From Limnobacter sp. SAORIC-580 (GTDB taxonomy: Bacteria; Pseudomonadota; Gammaproteobacteria; Burkholderiales; Burkholderiaceae_B): 64,000 bases of DNA. The position numbers and the translations under genes were made by a program. The stretch covers positions 372,001 through 436,000 of the forward strand of contig NZ_CP053084.1 in NCBI RefSeq assembly GCF_013004065.1, read 5' to 3'. Positions 20,905 through 32,494 of this stretch are shown in pieces. Each line of letters begins with the position of its first letter. The stretch's first letter is position 1. The notes under the pieces were generated by a model that was given only the letters and a program-made list of their open reading frames with translations, did no database searches and was not told the origin of the DNA.

Positions 20905-23007
20905 ATGGCTCGTAAGACGCCCATTGAGCGATATCGTAACATTGGTATTTCCGCGCACATCGATGCGGGAAAAACCACCACGACTGAACGTATTCTGTTT
21001 TACACAGGCGTAAGTCACAAGATTGGTGAAGTGCACGACGGTGCGGCCACCATGGACTGGATGGAGCAGGAACAAGAGCGTGGTATTACCATCACCTCTG
21101 CTGCCACAACCTGCTTCTGGAAAGGAATGGACAATTCCTACGAAGAGCACCGGTTCAACATCATCGACACACCCGGGCACGTTGACTTCACCATTGAAGT
21201 TGAACGTTCCATGCGTGTTCTCGACGGCGCTTGCATGGTTTATTGTGCGGTGGGTGGTGTTCAGCCTCAGTCTGAAACCGTGTGGCGTCAAGCCAACAAG
21301 TACAAAGTACCTCGCTTGGCCTTTGTGAACAAGATGGACCGCACCGGTGCCAACTTCTTCAAGGTGGTTGAACAAATGCGTCTGCGCTTGCGCGCAAACC
21401 CAGTGCCTATCGTGATTCCTATCGGCTCGGAAGAAAAATTCCAAGGCGTGGTTGACTTGATCAAGATGAAGGCTATTTACTGGGATGAGGCATCTCAGGG
21501 TATGAAGTTTGATTACCGCGAAATCCCGGCCGAATTGAAAGCCGAGGCTGACAAGTGGCGCGAGCAAATGGTGGAAGCTGCTGCTGAAGCCTCTGAAGAG
21601 CTAATGAACAAATACCTTGAAGAAGGTAGCTTGTCAGAAGCAGAGATTATCCTCGGCATTCGCACGCGTACTATTTCGACTGAGATTCAGCCGATGTTGT
21701 GTGGTACTGCGTTTAAAAACAAGGGTGTTCAGCGTATGCTGGACGCGGTCATTGATTTCCTGCCCTCACCAGTGGATATTCCGCCAGTGTCCGGCACGGA
21801 TGAAGATGAAGAGCCGATTGTTCGTCATGCCAATGACGAGGAAAAATTGTCTGCTTTGGCATTCAAGTTGATGACAGATCCATTCGTGGGTCAGTTGACT
21901 TTCGTTCGAGTGTACTCTGGTGTGCTGAACAAGGGTGACTCCGTATACAACCCTGTGCGTGGCAAGAAAGAGCGTATTGGCCGTATCGTTCAGATGCACG
22001 CCAACAACCGTCAGGAAGTTGAAGAAATTCGAGCTGGCGACATTGCCGCCTGCGTGGGTTTGAAAGATGTGACGACAGGTGAAACCCTCTGTGATCCATC
22101 AGCCATCATCACTCTGGAGCGCATGGTGTTCCCCGAGCCGGTAATTGCTCAGGCCGTCGAACCAAAGACCAAGACAGACCAGGAAAAAATGGGTATTGCT
22201 TTGGGTCGTTTGGCTGCTGAAGATCCCTCGTTCCGTGTTCGCACCGACGAAGAGTCTGGTCAAACAATCATTGCTGGTATGGGTGAATTGCACCTCGAGA
22301 TTATCGTGGATCGCATGAAGCGCGAATTTGGTGTGGAAGCCAACGTGGGCAAACCGCAGGTTGCCTACCGCGAAACCATCCGCAACACCGTCAAGGAAGT
22401 TGAAGGCAAGTTTGTTCGCCAGTCGGGTGGTCGCGGTCAGTATGGCCACGTGGTTTTGCGCGTTGAGCCGAACGAGGCTGGCAAGGGCTTTGAATTCCTG
22501 GATGAAATCAAGGGCGGTGTTGTTCCTCGCGAGTACATTCCTGCCGTACAGAAGGGTATTGAGGAATCATTGAGCAATGGCGTATTGGCCGGTTACCCGG
22601 TTGTTGACGTGAAAGTGGCATTGCACTTCGGTTCGTACCACGACGTTGACTCCAACGAAACAGCGTTTAAAATCGCTGCTTCCATGGGTTTCAAGGAAGG
22701 TATGCGCCGCGCAAGCCCTGTGCTGCTTGAGCCAATGATGGCCGTTGAAGTGGAGTCACCAGAAGATTACGCCGGTACTGTGATGGGCGATTTGTCCTCA
22801 CGTCGCGGTGTAGTTCAGGGTATGGATGACATTCCTGGTGGTGGCAAGGCAATCAAGGCTGAAGTTCCCTTGGCTGAAATGTTTGGTTATTCCACTACAT
22901 TGCGTTCCCTGACACAGGGCCGCGCAACGTACAGCATGGAATTCAAGCACTACAGCGAAGCTCCCAAAAACGTTGCTGACGCTGTTATTAGCGCCCGCGC
23001 CAAATAA
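20905..23007 (+). CDS. fusA: Elongation factor G
   Basis: 700 aa translocase. G motifs: [22 protein letters not shown] and NKMDRTG. Domain IV carries GQYGHVV and the conserved tip loop; domain V has [14 protein letters not shown] with GGAG 8 bases upstream. Followed after 33 bp by the second tuf gene with its own AGAGG site. Confidence 0.99.
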   Translation: MARKTPIERYRNIGISAHIDAGKTTTTERILFYTGVSHKIGEVHDGAATMDWMEQEQERGITITSAATTCFWKGMDNSYEEHRFNIIDTPGHVDFTIEVERSMRVLDGACMVYCAVGGVQPQSETVWRQANKYKVPRLAFVNKMDRTGANFFKVVEQMRLRLRANPVPIVIPIGSEEKFQGVVDLIKMKAIYWDEASQGMKFDYREIPAELKAEADKWREQMVEAAAEASEELMNKYLEEGSLSEAEIILGIRTRTISTEIQPMLCGTAFKNKGVQRMLDAVIDFLPSPVDIPPVSGTDEDEEPIVRHANDEEKLSALAFKLMTDPFVGQLTFVRVYSGVLNKGDSVYNPVRGKKERIGRIVQMHANNRQEVEEIRAGDIAACVGLKDVTTGETLCDPSAIITLERMVFPEPVIAQAVEPKTKTDQEKMGIALGRLAAEDPSFRVRTDEESGQTIIAGMGELHLEIIVDRMKREFGVEANVGKPQVAYRETIRNTVKEVEGKFVRQSGGRGQYGHVVLRVEPNEAGKGFEFLDEIKGGVVPREYIPAVQKGIEESLSNGVLAGYPVVDVKVALHFGSYHDVDSNETAFKIAASMGFKEGMRRASPVLLEPMMAVEVESPEDYAGTVMGDLSSRRGVVQGMDDIPGGGKAIKAEVPLAEMFGYSTTLRSLTQGRATYSMEFKHYSEAPKNVADAVISARAK

Positions 23008-23040
23008 TTGAAATTAAAGAACTGAAAAGAGGTATTTGCA

Positions 23041-24236
<1,196 letters not shown>

Positions 24237-24247
24237 CTTGGAATGAG

Positions 24248-24278
24248 CCCGCATCAATCGTTTGATGCGGGTAATTTT
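24248..24278 (+). terminator. Terminator after tufB
   Basis: CCCGCATCAA - TCGT - TTGATGCGGG, a perfect 10-bp stem, followed by TAATTTT. 13 bp after the tufB stop. The tail is short, so some readthrough into the S10 operon is likely. Confidence 0.8.
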
Positions 24279-24333
24279 GAGGTGAGCCAAAAGTTAAGTT
24301 TGGTCACACTCTTTCAGCTCTTTAGGAACAAAC

Positions 24334-24645
24334 ATGAATAATCAAAAAATTCGTATTCGCTTGAAAGCTTTCGACTACAAGCTGATTGATCAGTCTGCAC
24401 TCGAAATCGTGGAAACAGCCAAGCGCACAGGCGCCGTGGTGAAAGGTCCGGTTCCGTTGCCTACCCGAATCAAGCGCTTCGACATTCTGCGTTCCCCTCA
24501 CGTGAACAAGTCTTCACGTGACCAGTTCGAGATCCGCACCCATCAGCGTCTGATGGACATCGTTGACCCTACAGACAAAACTGTAGATGCTTTGATGAAG
24601 CTGGATCTGCCTGCTGGTGTAGATGTTGAAATCAAGTTGCAATAA
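24334..24645 (+). CDS. rpsJ: 30S ribosomal protein S10 (NusE)
   Basis: 103 aa. Typical start [18 protein letters not shown] and the conserved [13 protein letters not shown]. It is part of the 30S head and also the NusG/NusB partner in antitermination. First gene of the S10 operon, though a strong promoter lies at its 3' end. The leader (24279-24333) is short compared with the L4-controlled S10 leader of E. coli. Confidence 0.98.
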   Translation: MNNQKIRIRLKAFDYKLIDQSALEIVETAKRTGAVVKGPVPLPTRIKRFDILRSPHVNKSSRDQFEIRTHQRLMDIVDPTDKTVDALMKLDLPAGVDVEIKLQ

Positions 24646-24665
24646 ATTTAATTAACGCATATAAT
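24637..24665 (+). promoter_or_regulatory. Internal promoter at the rpsJ/rplC junction
   Basis: TTGCAA (24637-24642, the last two sense codons of rpsJ), exactly 17 bp of A/T-rich spacer, then TATAAT (24660-24665). This is the closest sigma-70 consensus seen in the ribosomal region. The predicted start is at about 24672, the first bases of the hairpin that follows. Confidence 0.65.
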
Positions 24666-24670
24666 CTTCG

Positions 24671-24696
24671 GCTAACCTTTTCAAAAGGTTAGCTTT
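24671..24696 (+). other. Hairpin at the predicted 5' end of the rplC transcript
   Basis: GCTAACCTTT - TCA - AAAGGTTAGC, a perfect 10-bp stem, then TTT only. It could be an attenuator for transcripts coming from rpsJ or a stabilising 5' stem for those starting at the internal promoter. It lies 49 bp before rplC. Confidence 0.65.
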
Positions 24697-24744
24697 AGAT
24701 AGAATTTAATCATTCGGCCAATCGTAGCCGAAATTGGAGAAATC

Positions 24745-25389
24745 ATGAGTCTAGGCCTTATTGGTCGCAAGATCGGCATGATGCGCATCTTTACAGACGC
24801 GGGTGTTTCAATTCCCGTGACTGTTGTTGATGTGTCTTCTAACCGTGTTGCGCAGCTCAAAACACTCGAACAAGATGGCTACACAGCCGTTCAGTTGGCC
24901 TACGGGTCCAAGCGAGCCTCCCGCGTTGTCAAGGCGCAGGCTGGTCATTTTGCAGCAGCTTCTATCGAAGCCGCTTCCTCCCTTGTTGAATTTCGCGTTG
25001 ATACGGCCAAGCTTGCTGAATTGCAGGTTGGTGCTGCCGTTTCAGCAGAAATTTTTGCGCCTGGTCAAAAAGTTGACGTCAGTGGTTTAACGCAGGGTAA
25101 AGGTTTCAGCGGTGCCATCAAGCGTCACCACTTTAGTTCGCAGCGCGCGTCCCACGGTAACTCGATCTCCCACAATGCGCCCGGTTCAATCGGTATGGCC
25201 CAGGATCCAGGTCGAGTCTTCCCTGGTAAGCGTATGGCAGGTCAATTGGGTAACGTAAATCGAACCACCCAGAATCTGGAAGTGGTTCGTGTTGACGCCG
25301 AGCGTGGTCTGCTTTTGATCAAGGGCGCTGTGCCCGGATCAAAGGGTGGCCAATTGTTGGTTAAGCCAGCTGTCAAGGCAAAGGCGTAA
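24745..25389 (+). CDS. rplC: 50S ribosomal protein L3
   Basis: 214 aa. Starts [13 protein letters not shown] after TTGGAG. The signature for the extended loop reaching the peptidyl transferase centre is [20 protein letters not shown], followed by [17 protein letters not shown]. It includes the conserved Gln that is methylated in E. coli L3. rplD follows after 10 bp. Confidence 0.98.
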   Translation: MSLGLIGRKIGMMRIFTDAGVSIPVTVVDVSSNRVAQLKTLEQDGYTAVQLAYGSKRASRVVKAQAGHFAAASIEAASSLVEFRVDTAKLAELQVGAAVSAEIFAPGQKVDVSGLTQGKGFSGAIKRHHFSSQRASHGNSISHNAPGSIGMAQDPGRVFPGKRMAGQLGNVNRTTQNLEVVRVDAERGLLLIKGAVPGSKGGQLLVKPAVKAKA

Positions 25390-25399
25390 GGGGAACCAG

Positions 25400-26020
25400 A
25401 TGGAATTGAAAGTCATTAGTGATTCTGGGCAGGCCTCTCAAACTGTTCAGGTTTCCGATGTTGTGTTTGGCCGTGAATACAACGAGCCGCTGATTCATCA
25501 GTTGGTTGTTGCGTACCAGGCCAACGCACGTCAGGGTACACGTCAACAAAAAGATCGTTCTGAAGTTCGTGCCTCAACGCGCAAGCCTTGGAAGCAGAAA
25601 GGTACTGGCCGTGCGCGTGCTGGTGCAGTCTCTAGCCCCTTGTGGCGCGGAGGCGGTAAAACCTTTCCGAACTCTCCCGATGAGAATTTTACGCAGAAGC
25701 TGAACAAGAAAATGTTCCGCGCGGGCGTTTGCTCCATCCTGTCTCAATTGAGTCGAGAAGGTCGTTTGGTTGTGGTTGAGTCCTTGGACTTGGAAGCACC
25801 AAAGACAAAGCTGCTTGATCAAAAATTGAAAGGCATGGGTCTCGATTCAGTCCTGATGATTGTTGATTCAGTGGACGAAAACTTGTACCTGGCATCCAGA
25901 AACCTGCCCAATGTGGCAGTGGTCGAGCCACGTTACGCCGACCCTCTTTCCTTGATTTATTTCAAGAAAGTGGTTGCGACTCGTGCTGCAATCGACAAAC
26001 TGCAGGAGATGTACGCATGA
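25400..26020 (+). CDS. rplD: 50S ribosomal protein L4
   Basis: 206 aa. The ATG at 25400 sits after AGGGGAACC; an in-frame start within rplC is rejected. The internal tunnel loop is recognisable: [20 protein letters not shown] then [10 protein letters not shown]. In E. coli L4 is also the S10 operon regulator; no matching leader is evident here. It overlaps rplW by four bases (ATGA). Confidence 0.98.
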   Translation: MELKVISDSGQASQTVQVSDVVFGREYNEPLIHQLVVAYQANARQGTRQQKDRSEVRASTRKPWKQKGTGRARAGAVSSPLWRGGGKTFPNSPDENFTQKLNKKMFRAGVCSILSQLSREGRLVVVESLDLEAPKTKLLDQKLKGMGLDSVLMIVDSVDENLYLASRNLPNVAVVEPRYADPLSLIYFKKVVATRAAIDKLQEMYA

Positions 26021-26313
26021 ACACCCAGCGTTTAATGAAAATTTTGTTGGCACCCATCGTCTCTGAAAAGAGCACCATGCTGGCCGACAAGCATGAGCAA
26101 ATTGCTTTTAAGGTTTGCACCACTGCGACCAAACACGAGATCAAGGCTGCTGTAGAGCTGCTGTTCAAGGTTGAGGTTGAGGCTGTGCGTGTAGTCAACA
26201 TTGCTGGCAAGCAGAAGCGTTTTGGCCGCACCATGGGGCGCCGCTCCGATGTGCGCAAAGCCTATGTTGCACTGAAAGCTGGTCAGGAAATTAATTTCTC
26301 GGAGGCTGCGTAA
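26017..26313 (+). CDS. rplW: 50S ribosomal protein L23
   Basis: 98 aa. Core motif [12 protein letters not shown] near the N-terminus and [15 protein letters not shown] later. It sits at the polypeptide tunnel exit and is the docking site for trigger factor and SRP. Translationally coupled to rplD by the ATGA overlap. Confidence 0.98.
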   Translation: MNTQRLMKILLAPIVSEKSTMLADKHEQIAFKVCTTATKHEIKAAVELLFKVEVEAVRVVNIAGKQKRFGRTMGRRSDVRKAYVALKAGQEINFSEAA

Positions 26314-26314
26314 C

Positions 26315-27142
26315 ATGCCATTAGTTAAATTAAAGCCAACATCACCCGGCCGTCGTGCCATGGTGAAAGTGGTTCATCCGCATTTGCACAAGGGTGAGCC
26401 TTACGCACCGCTTCTGGAAAAGAAATCCAAGACTGCAGGTCGTAACAACAATGGTCGCATTACTACCCGTCACATGGGTGGTGGTCACAAGCAGCACTAC
26501 CGCATGGTTGACTTCAAACGCAACAAAGACGGCGTGCCAGCGAAAGTGGAAACGATTGAGTACGATCCAAACCGTACGGCCCACATCGCCTTGATCTGCT
26601 ATGCAGATGGTGAGCGCGCATACATTATTGCACCCCGTGGTTTGCAGTTGGGTCAAACCGTTGTGAATGGCTCCGAGGCGCCTATCAAGATCGGTAATAC
26701 TTTGCCAATTCGCAACATTCCCGTGGGTACAACAGTGCACTGTGTAGAAATGCTGCCAGGCAAGGGTGCTCAAATTGCACGTTCAGCCGGTGGCTCAGCC
26801 ATGTTGCTGGCCCGTGACGGCACCTACGCCCAAATGCGTTTGCGCTCTGGTGAAATCCGTCGTGTTCACATCGAATGCCGCGCCACTATTGGTGAAGTGA
26901 GCAACGAAGAGAACAGTTTGAAGAAGGTGGGTAAGGCTGGTGCAACACGCTGGAAGGGTATTCGCCCAACCGTGCGTGGTACCGCGATGAACCCGGTAGA
27001 TCACCCGCACGGTGGTGGTGAAGGTAAGACCGGCGAAGGTCGTGTGCCTGTGAGCCCGTGGGGTCAGCCAGCCAAAGGCTACCGCACTCGCAACAACAAG
27101 CGTACCAATTCGATGATTGTTCAGCGTCGTCACAAGCGTTAA
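26315..27142 (+). CDS. rplB: 50S ribosomal protein L2
   Basis: 275 aa. Conserved LKPTSPGRR at the start, [17 protein letters not shown], and the C-terminal peptidyl-transferase motif [15 protein letters not shown]. The ATG follows CGGAGG by 11 bases, only one base after the rplW stop. Confidence 0.99.
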   Translation: MPLVKLKPTSPGRRAMVKVVHPHLHKGEPYAPLLEKKSKTAGRNNNGRITTRHMGGGHKQHYRMVDFKRNKDGVPAKVETIEYDPNRTAHIALICYADGERAYIIAPRGLQLGQTVVNGSEAPIKIGNTLPIRNIPVGTTVHCVEMLPGKGAQIARSAGGSAMLLARDGTYAQMRLRSGEIRRVHIECRATIGEVSNEENSLKKVGKAGATRWKGIRPTVRGTAMNPVDHPHGGGEGKTGEGRVPVSPWGQPAKGYRTRNNKRTNSMIVQRRHKR

Positions 27143-27157
27143 GTGGGGTAAACAGAT

Positions 27158-27433
27158 ATGTCTCGTTCATTAAAAAAAGGTCCTTTCTGCGACGCCCACT
27201 TGATCAAAAAAGTAGAGGCTGCTGCAGCATCCAAGGACAAGCGTCCAATTAAAACCTGGTCACGTCGCTCGACTGTACTCCCTGAGTTCATCGGTCTGAC
27301 AATCGCTGTTCACAATGGCAAGCAACATGTGCCTGTGTACATCAACGAAAACATGGTTGGTCACAAACTCGGTGAATTTGCGTTGACACGCACTTTCAAG
27401 GGTCACGCGGCTGACAAGAAGGCCAAGCGATAA
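27158..27433 (+). CDS. rpsS: 30S ribosomal protein S19
   Basis: 91 aa. [27 protein letters not shown] and [15 protein letters not shown] are family landmarks. It is a head protein near the A-site finger. 15 bp after rplB, 10 bp before rplV. Confidence 0.98.
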   Translation: MSRSLKKGPFCDAHLIKKVEAAAASKDKRPIKTWSRRSTVLPEFIGLTIAVHNGKQHVPVYINENMVGHKLGEFALTRTFKGHAADKKAKR

Positions 27434-27443
27434 GGGGTAAGAA

Positions 27444-27773
27444 ATGGAAACTCGTGCAATTTTGAAGGGTGTTCGCTTGTCTCCTCAGCGTGGCCGCATG
27501 GTCGCTGATTTGATTCGCGGTAAAAAGGTTGATCAAGCCTTGAACATTCTTGCTTTCTCTCCGCAGAAGGCGGCATTGATTGTGAAAAAAGTGTTGGAAA
27601 GTGCAATCGCCAACGCCGAGCACAATGATGGTGCTGATGTTGATGAATTGAAAGTAAAAACCATTTACGTGGAAGAGGGTCCTGTGTTGAAGCGCTTTAC
27701 AGCGCGAGCCAAGGGCCGTGGCAATCGTATCACTAAGAAGACCAGTCACATTTATGTGACGGTTGGAAACTAA
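27444..27773 (+). CDS. rplV: 50S ribosomal protein L22
   Basis: 109 aa. The conserved [16 protein letters not shown] lies near the N-terminus. The C-terminal beta-hairpin, lining the exit tunnel near the macrolide site, contains [20 protein letters not shown]. No insertion or deletion of the resistance type is seen in the loop. Confidence 0.98.
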   Translation: METRAILKGVRLSPQRGRMVADLIRGKKVDQALNILAFSPQKAALIVKKVLESAIANAEHNDGADVDELKVKTIYVEEGPVLKRFTARAKGRGNRITKKTSHIYVTVGN

Positions 27774-27782
27774 GGGGGTTAC

Positions 27783-28589
27783 ATGGGTCAGAAGATTAAC
27801 CCTACGGGCTTTCGCCTCGCGGTATCACGCAACTGGGCTTCTCGCTGGTACGCATCGAATCGTGATTTCTCCAAGATGCTTCTTGAAGACATTCAGGTTC
27901 GTGATTTCCTGAAGAAGAAGTTGAAAAATGCGTCAGTTGGTCGGGTGCTGATTGAACGTCCAGCCAAGAATGCTCGCGTAACAATTTACTCAGCTCGTCC
28001 AGGCGTGGTGATTGGCAAGAAAGGCGAAGACATTGAGTTGTTGAAAGCCAGCTTGCAAAAATTGGTTGGTGTGCCAGTTCATGTGAACATCGAAGAAGTT
28101 CGCAAGCCTGAAATTGATGCGCAATTGATCGCCGATGGAATTTCCCAGCAGCTCGAGCGTCGCATTATGTTCCGCCGTGCCATGAAGCGCGCGATGCAAA
28201 ACGCAATGCGCATGGGTGCCCAAGGTATCAAGATCATGTCCTCGGGCCGTTTGAATGGCATCGAAATTGCCCGTACCGAATGGTACCGTGAAGGTCGTGT
28301 GCCTTTGCACACACTGCGTGCAGACATTGATTACGCCACAAGTGAAGCCGCTACCACCTACGGCATCATCGGCATCAAGGTTTGGGTGTACAAGGGTGAC
28401 ACATTGGGTCGTGGTGATGTGGCCGCAGCACCTGTTGAGGCAGAAAAGGAAGAGCGTCGTCCGCGTCGCCCCTCCACTCGTCCAGCCGGAGCCGGTGCAC
28501 GCAAAGCGCGTAAACCCGAAGGTGCTAGCGCAGCAGCTAGTGGTTCAAACAAAGAGGAAGGCGCTGCCAGCACTTCCTCAGAACAGTAA
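27783..28589 (+). CDS. rpsC: 30S ribosomal protein S3
   Basis: 268 aa. Starts [17 protein letters not shown]. The KH domain carries [13 protein letters not shown], part of the mRNA entry-channel helicase. The body ends at about residue 212, and the remaining 55 or so residues are a low-complexity charged tail rich in Arg, Lys, Glu, Ala and Ser. E. coli S3 is 233 aa; tails of this kind are known in betaproteobacteria. Confidence 0.98.
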   Translation: MGQKINPTGFRLAVSRNWASRWYASNRDFSKMLLEDIQVRDFLKKKLKNASVGRVLIERPAKNARVTIYSARPGVVIGKKGEDIELLKASLQKLVGVPVHVNIEEVRKPEIDAQLIADGISQQLERRIMFRRAMKRAMQNAMRMGAQGIKIMSSGRLNGIEIARTEWYREGRVPLHTLRADIDYATSEAATTYGIIGIKVWVYKGDTLGRGDVAAAPVEAEKEERRPRRPSTRPAGAGARKARKPEGASAAASGSNKEEGAASTSSEQ

Positions 28590-28603
28590 TCTAGGAGCGC
28601 ATG

Positions 28604-29020
28604 ATGTTACAGCCATCACGTCGCAAATATAGAAAAGAACACAAAGGCCGTAATACCGGTCTGGCCACGCGTGGCGCAAGTGTTTCTTTTGGTGTTTACG
28701 GTCTGAAGTCCACTGGCCGCGGTCGCTTGACTGCACGCCAGATCGAGTCAGCTCGTCGAGCCATGGTTCGCCACATCAAACGTGGCGGTAAGATTTGGAT
28801 TCGCGTGTTTCCGGACAAGCCAATTACCAACAAGCCTGCGGAAGTTCGTATGGGTAACGGTAAGGGTAGCGTTGAGTTTTATGTGGCTGAGATTCAGCCT
28901 GGTAAGGTGCTCTACGAGATGGACGGTGTGAGTGAAGAGTTGGCGCGTGAGGCGTTCCGCCTGGCAGCTGCCAAGTTGCCTCTTCCTTGTGTGTTCGTAA
29001 CACGTCAGATTGGGAGTTAA
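28604..29020 (+). CDS. rplP: 50S ribosomal protein L16
   Basis: 138 aa. Of two adjacent ATGs the second (28604) is chosen: TAGGAG stands 6 bases before it and only 3 before the first, and L16 normally starts MLQPxRxKYRK. The conserved [19 protein letters not shown] and the C-terminal [11 protein letters not shown] are present. It helps position A-site tRNA. Confidence 0.97.
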   Translation: MLQPSRRKYRKEHKGRNTGLATRGASVSFGVYGLKSTGRGRLTARQIESARRAMVRHIKRGGKIWIRVFPDKPITNKPAEVRMGNGKGSVEFYVAEIQPGKVLYEMDGVSEELAREAFRLAAAKLPLPCVFVTRQIGS

Positions 29021-29023
29021 GCA

Positions 29024-29218
29024 ATGAAAGCTTCTGAATTGCGCGGCAAAAGCGCTGCAGAATTGACGAAAGAGTTGGAAGAGTTGTTGCGCGCGCAGTT
29101 TTCTCTGCGTATGCAGGCTGCTACGCAGCAGCTGACCAACAACTCCCAGTTGGCAAAAGTACGTAAAGACATCGCACGTGTAAAAACGGTGATGACTCAA
29201 TCGAAGAGGTCCGCATGA
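29024..29218 (+). CDS. rpmC: 50S ribosomal protein L29
   Basis: 64 aa two-helix protein at the tunnel exit beside L23. Starts [20 protein letters not shown] and ends with [11 protein letters not shown]. Overlaps rpsQ by four bases (ATGA). Confidence 0.97.
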   Translation: MKASELRGKSAAELTKELEELLRAQFSLRMQAATQQLTNNSQLAKVRKDIARVKTVMTQSKRSA

Positions 29219-29487
29219 GCACCGAAGCGAAAGTAAGTTTGAAGCGTACCCTGGTGGGTCGCGTTGTAAGTGACAAGATGACCAAATCGGTGGTTGTGAT
29301 GGTTGAAAACCGAATCAAGCATCCGATTTATGGCAAGTACATCGTTAAGTCTCACAAGTACACTGCCCACGACGAAAGTAATGAAGTGGGTGAGGGTGAC
29401 CTGGTTGAGATCTGCGAAGGTCGTCCAATTTCCAAGACAAAATCTTGGAGTGTTACCAAAGTGTTGGAGAAAGCGAAAATCATCTGA
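29215..29487 (+). CDS. rpsQ: 30S ribosomal protein S17
   Basis: 90 aa OB-fold protein. [20 protein letters not shown] and [19 protein letters not shown] are conserved, as is the C-terminal [10 protein letters not shown]. Last gene of the S10 operon; a promoter and hairpin lie between it and rplN. Confidence 0.98.
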   Translation: MSTEAKVSLKRTLVGRVVSDKMTKSVVVMVENRIKHPIYGKYIVKSHKYTAHDESNEVGEGDLVEICEGRPISKTKSWSVTKVLEKAKII

Positions 29488-29495
29488 TTTTTGTC

Positions 29496-29524
29496 TTGCT
29501 CAAGTAATTCAAGCCTGCTAATAT
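29496..29524 (+). promoter_or_regulatory. spc operon promoter
   Basis: TTGCTC (29496-29501), 17-bp spacer, TAATAT (29519-29524). The position, just after rpsQ and before rplN, matches the spc promoter of E. coli. The -10 box lies in the top of the terminator-like hairpin at 29512-29532. Confidence 0.6.
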
Positions 29525-29539
29525 AGCAGGCTATCTTTT
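29512..29539 (+). terminator. Terminator-like hairpin between S10 and spc operons
   Basis: AGCCTGCT - AATAT - AGCAGGCT (8 bp, perfect) followed by ATCTTTT, 24 bp after the rpsQ stop. It could end the S10 transcript. Its DNA contains the -10 box of the proposed spc promoter. Confidence 0.65.
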
Positions 29540-29595
29540 CAACCCTTGCGGGACCAAAACTGGTTGCGAAAGCAATTAAGTTGGTTTGACAATCC

Positions 29596-29964
29596 ATGAT
29601 ACAAATGCAATCACGGCTAGATGTGGCCGACAACACGGGTGCGCGTTCTGTAATGTGCATCAAGGTTCTTGGTGGTTCCAAGCGCCGTTACGCGGGCATT
29701 GGTGACATCATCAAGGTGTCCATTAAAGATGCGGCCCCACGCGGTCGTGTCAAGAAAGGCGAAATTTACAACGCGGTGGTCGTTCGTACGGCCAAGGGCG
29801 TTCGTCGCCCAGATGGTGCGTTGATTAAATTCGACAGCAACGCAGCGGTTTTGTTGAATGCAAAACTTGAACCCATCGGTACCCGTATTTTTGGCCCAGT
29901 GACACGTGAGCTTCGTAATGAAAAGTTCATGAAAATCGTGTCGTTGGCACCAGAAGTTCTGTGA
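29596..29964 (+). CDS. rplN: 50S ribosomal protein L14
   Basis: 122 aa. Starts [16 protein letters not shown] and has [15 protein letters not shown] and KGVRRPDG. It sits at the subunit interface. First gene of the spc operon, 71 bp after the -10 box. No strong ribosome binding site is seen; the start is set by the family N-terminus. Confidence 0.97.
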   Translation: MIQMQSRLDVADNTGARSVMCIKVLGGSKRRYAGIGDIIKVSIKDAAPRGRVKKGEIYNAVVVRTAKGVRRPDGALIKFDSNAAVLLNAKLEPIGTRIFGPVTRELRNEKFMKIVSLAPEVL

Positions 29965-29971
29965 GGTAAAT

Positions 29972-30286
29972 ATGAACAAAATTCGCAAAGGCGATGAAGT
30001 GCTGGTTCTTAACGGCAAGTTCAAGGGAAAGAAAGGCGTTGTGCTTTCCCGTGTGAACGATGAGTACCTCTTGGTAGAGGGTGTCAACATCGTTAAGAAG
30101 CATCAAAAGCCAAATCCTATGAAGGGAGATGTTGGTGGTGTTGTTGACAAAACAATGCCTATCCACCAGTCCAATGTCAGCTTGTTTGACAAAGAGACAG
30201 GTAAGCCATCTCGTGTAGCCATCAAGGAAGTTGATGGAAAGTCCGTGCGAGTCCTGGTGAAAACCGGCGCTCAGTTGGCAAACTAA
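29972..30286 (+). CDS. rplX: 50S ribosomal protein L24
   Basis: 104 aa with the KOW motif: [19 protein letters not shown]. It starts 50S assembly at the 5' end of 23S rRNA. The ATG follows GAGGT by 6 bases, 7 bp after rplN. Confidence 0.97.
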   Translation: MNKIRKGDEVLVLNGKFKGKKGVVLSRVNDEYLLVEGVNIVKKHQKPNPMKGDVGGVVDKTMPIHQSNVSLFDKETGKPSRVAIKEVDGKSVRVLVKTGAQLAN

Positions 30287-30296
30287 GGGGGCCGTC

Positions 30297-30836
30297 GTGT
30301 CACGTTTTCAAGAGTTTTATAGAAACGAAGTGGTTGGTCAGTTGACCAAGCAGTTTGGTTACAAGTCGGTGATGGAAGTGCCTCGCATTACCAAAATTAC
30401 CCTGAATATGGGTGTGGGTGAGGCTGTCAATGACAAGAAGATCATTGAGCACGCTGTTGGTGATTTGACTAAAATCGCTGGCCAGAAGCCGGTGGTGACG
30501 AAAGCCAAAAAGGCGATTGCCGGTTTCAAGATTCGCGAAGGTTATCCAGTAGGTTGTATGGTAACTCTGCGCGGAGACCGCATGTATGAATTCCTGGATC
30601 GTTTGGTAACGATCGCGTTTCCTCGTGTGCGCGACTTCCGTGGGGTGTCTGGCAAATCTTTCGATGGCCGTGGCAACTACAACATTGGTATCAAAGAACA
30701 GATTATTTTCCCTGAGATTGAGTACGACAAAATCGACGCACTTCGGGGTCTCAACATCAGCGTAACTACGACAGCGCGTACCAACGATGAAGCAAAGGCT
30801 TTGTTGACCGCTTTCAAGTTCCCGTTCCGTAACTGA
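30297..30836 (+). CDS. rplE: 50S ribosomal protein L5
   Basis: 179 aa. GTG start with AAGGGGG upstream. Conserved [34 protein letters not shown] and [20 protein letters not shown]. It binds 5S rRNA and the P-site tRNA. In E. coli the S8 repressor site lies at the start of this gene; I did not identify the structure here. Confidence 0.98.
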   Translation: MSRFQEFYRNEVVGQLTKQFGYKSVMEVPRITKITLNMGVGEAVNDKKIIEHAVGDLTKIAGQKPVVTKAKKAIAGFKIREGYPVGCMVTLRGDRMYEFLDRLVTIAFPRVRDFRGVSGKSFDGRGNYNIGIKEQIIFPEIEYDKIDALRGLNISVTTTARTNDEAKALLTAFKFPFRN

Positions 30837-30844
30837 GGTGTGAC

Positions 30845-31150
30845 GTGGCAAAACTAGCTTTGATTAATCGTGAGAAAAAGCGCGCAGCACTGGTCAAGAA
30901 GTACTCGGCCAAGCGTGAGGCTTTGAACAAGATTGTAAAAGATCAGTCGGTCAGTGAAGCAGACCGTTATGAGGCACGTCTTAAGTTGCAGGCGCTGCCA
31001 AGAAATGCGAACCCAACTCGTCAGCGCAATCGCTGCGAATTGACTGGTCGTCCCCGCGGCACATTCCGTTTGTTCGGTCTGGCCCGTAACAAGATCCGTG
31101 AAATTGCCATGCGTGGTGAGATTCCTGGAATCACTAAGGCAAGTTGGTAA
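30845..31150 (+). CDS. rpsN: 30S ribosomal protein S14 (zinc-free type)
   Basis: 101 aa, GTG start. This is the long form without the two CxxC zinc pairs of the short S14: only one Cys is present, in [14 protein letters not shown]. The C-terminus [10 protein letters not shown] is typical. The zinc independence contrasts with the zinc-type L36 encoded nearby. Confidence 0.97.
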   Translation: MAKLALINREKKRAALVKKYSAKREALNKIVKDQSVSEADRYEARLKLQALPRNANPTRQRNRCELTGRPRGTFRLFGLARNKIREIAMRGEIPGITKASW

Positions 31151-31162
31151 GGGGTTCTAATT

Positions 31163-31558
31163 ATGAGTATGAGTGATCCAATCGCCGACATGTTGACCCG
31201 CATTCGCAATGCTCAGGGTGTTGACAAGGTTTCGGTTGAGATGCCTTCCTCAAAAGTGAAGGTAGCTATTGCGCAAGTTTTGAAAGACGAAGGCTACATT
31301 GAGAGCTTCTCAATTGTGGGTGAGTCCGCAAAACCTGTATTGAAAATTGAGTTGAAGTACTACGCTGGTCGCCCAGTGATCGAAAAGATCGAGCGCGTTT
31401 CCAAGCCCGGTTTGCGTATTTACAAAGGCAAAGACGCTATTCCTGAGGTGATGAACGGCTTGGGTGTGGCAATTGTTTCAACTTCCAAAGGCGTGATGAC
31501 TGATCGCAAGGCCCGTACCACTGGTATTGGCGGCGAAGTTATCTGCTACGTCGCTTAA
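31163..31558 (+). CDS. rpsH: 30S ribosomal protein S8
   Basis: 131 aa, starting [18 protein letters not shown], the usual betaproteobacterial N-terminus; a second ATG two codons in is possible. The C-terminal [20 protein letters not shown] contacts helix 21 of 16S rRNA. In E. coli S8 also represses the spc operon. Confidence 0.98.
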   Translation: MSMSDPIADMLTRIRNAQGVDKVSVEMPSSKVKVAIAQVLKDEGYIESFSIVGESAKPVLKIELKYYAGRPVIEKIERVSKPGLRIYKGKDAIPEVMNGLGVAIVSTSKGVMTDRKARTTGIGGEVICYVA

Positions 31559-31570
31559 AGGGGTAATGAA

Positions 31571-32104
31571 ATGTCAAGAGTAGCGAAAGCTCCCATTTCT
31601 GTGCCTTCAAGTGTGCAGGTTACCGTGAATGGCCAGGTTGTTTCAGTGAAGGGCGGTAGCGCCGAATTGAAGCTGAATGTGAATTCATTGGTTATGCCAG
31701 TGTTCGAGAACGGCATTCTGTCCGTGAAGCCAGTTGTAGATACGACTGATGCAAACGCGCAGGCTGGCACGGCCCGCGCATTGTTGGCCAACATGGTTAA
31801 CGGTGTGAGCAAGGGTTTCGAGCGCAAGCTGCAATTGGTGGGTGTGGGTTATAAAGCCGCGGTTCAGGGTGATTCGATCAACCTGGCACTGGGTTTTTCT
31901 CACCCTGTCATTCACAAATTGCCAGCAGGCGTGAAGGCTGAGACGCCAACACCCACAGAGATCGTCTTAAAGGGTGCCGACAAACAAGTGATTGGTCAAA
32001 CTGCCGCTGAGATTCGCGCGTATCGTCCACCAGAGCCCTACAAAGGCAAGGGTGTGCGTTATTCGGATGAGCGTGTGGTTATCAAAGAGACCAAGAAGAA
32101 ATAA
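31571..32104 (+). CDS. rplF: 50S ribosomal protein L6
   Basis: 177 aa, two tandem RNA-recognition-like domains. Conserved in the second domain: [14 protein letters not shown], and the signature [12 protein letters not shown] near the C-terminus. It lies near the sarcin-ricin loop. Confidence 0.98.
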   Translation: MSRVAKAPISVPSSVQVTVNGQVVSVKGGSAELKLNVNSLVMPVFENGILSVKPVVDTTDANAQAGTARALLANMVNGVSKGFERKLQLVGVGYKAAVQGDSINLALGFSHPVIHKLPAGVKAETPTPTEIVLKGADKQVIGQTAAEIRAYRPPEPYKGKGVRYSDERVVIKETKKK

Positions 32105-32122
32105 GGCGCCAAGAGGTAAATC

Positions 32123-32485
32123 ATGGAAACTAAACAAGAAGCACGTGCCCGTCGTGCAAAACAAACCAGACGTCGTATCGCGCTTGCTCGTGCAACCCGT
32201 CTGTGTGTGTTCCGTACCAACTCCCACATTTACGCTGCAGTTCATTCTGCAGATGGTGGTCAGGTGTTGGCCGCTGCGTCTACCAATGACAAAGAGTTGC
32301 GTGCTCAGCTGGAAGGTAAGTCCGGTTCGAACAAGGCTGCTGCAGCATTGGTTGGAGCTGCGATTGCTAAGCGCGCCTTGGCGGCTGGTATCAGCGAAGT
32401 TGCTTTTGACCGTTCAGGCTTTGCCTATCATGGTCGCGTTAAAGAACTGGCTGACGCTGCGCGTGAAGCTGGCTTGAAATTCTAA
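32123..32485 (+). CDS. rplR: 50S ribosomal protein L18
   Basis: 120 aa, 5S rRNA-binding. Lys/Arg-rich N-terminus ([16 protein letters not shown]), then the conserved [15 protein letters not shown] and C-terminal [20 protein letters not shown]. Starts after an AGAGG site. Confidence 0.97.
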   Translation: METKQEARARRAKQTRRRIALARATRLCVFRTNSHIYAAVHSADGGQVLAAASTNDKELRAQLEGKSGSNKAAAALVGAAIAKRALAAGISEVAFDRSGFAYHGRVKELADAAREAGLKF

Positions 32486-32494
32486 GGAGTGATC

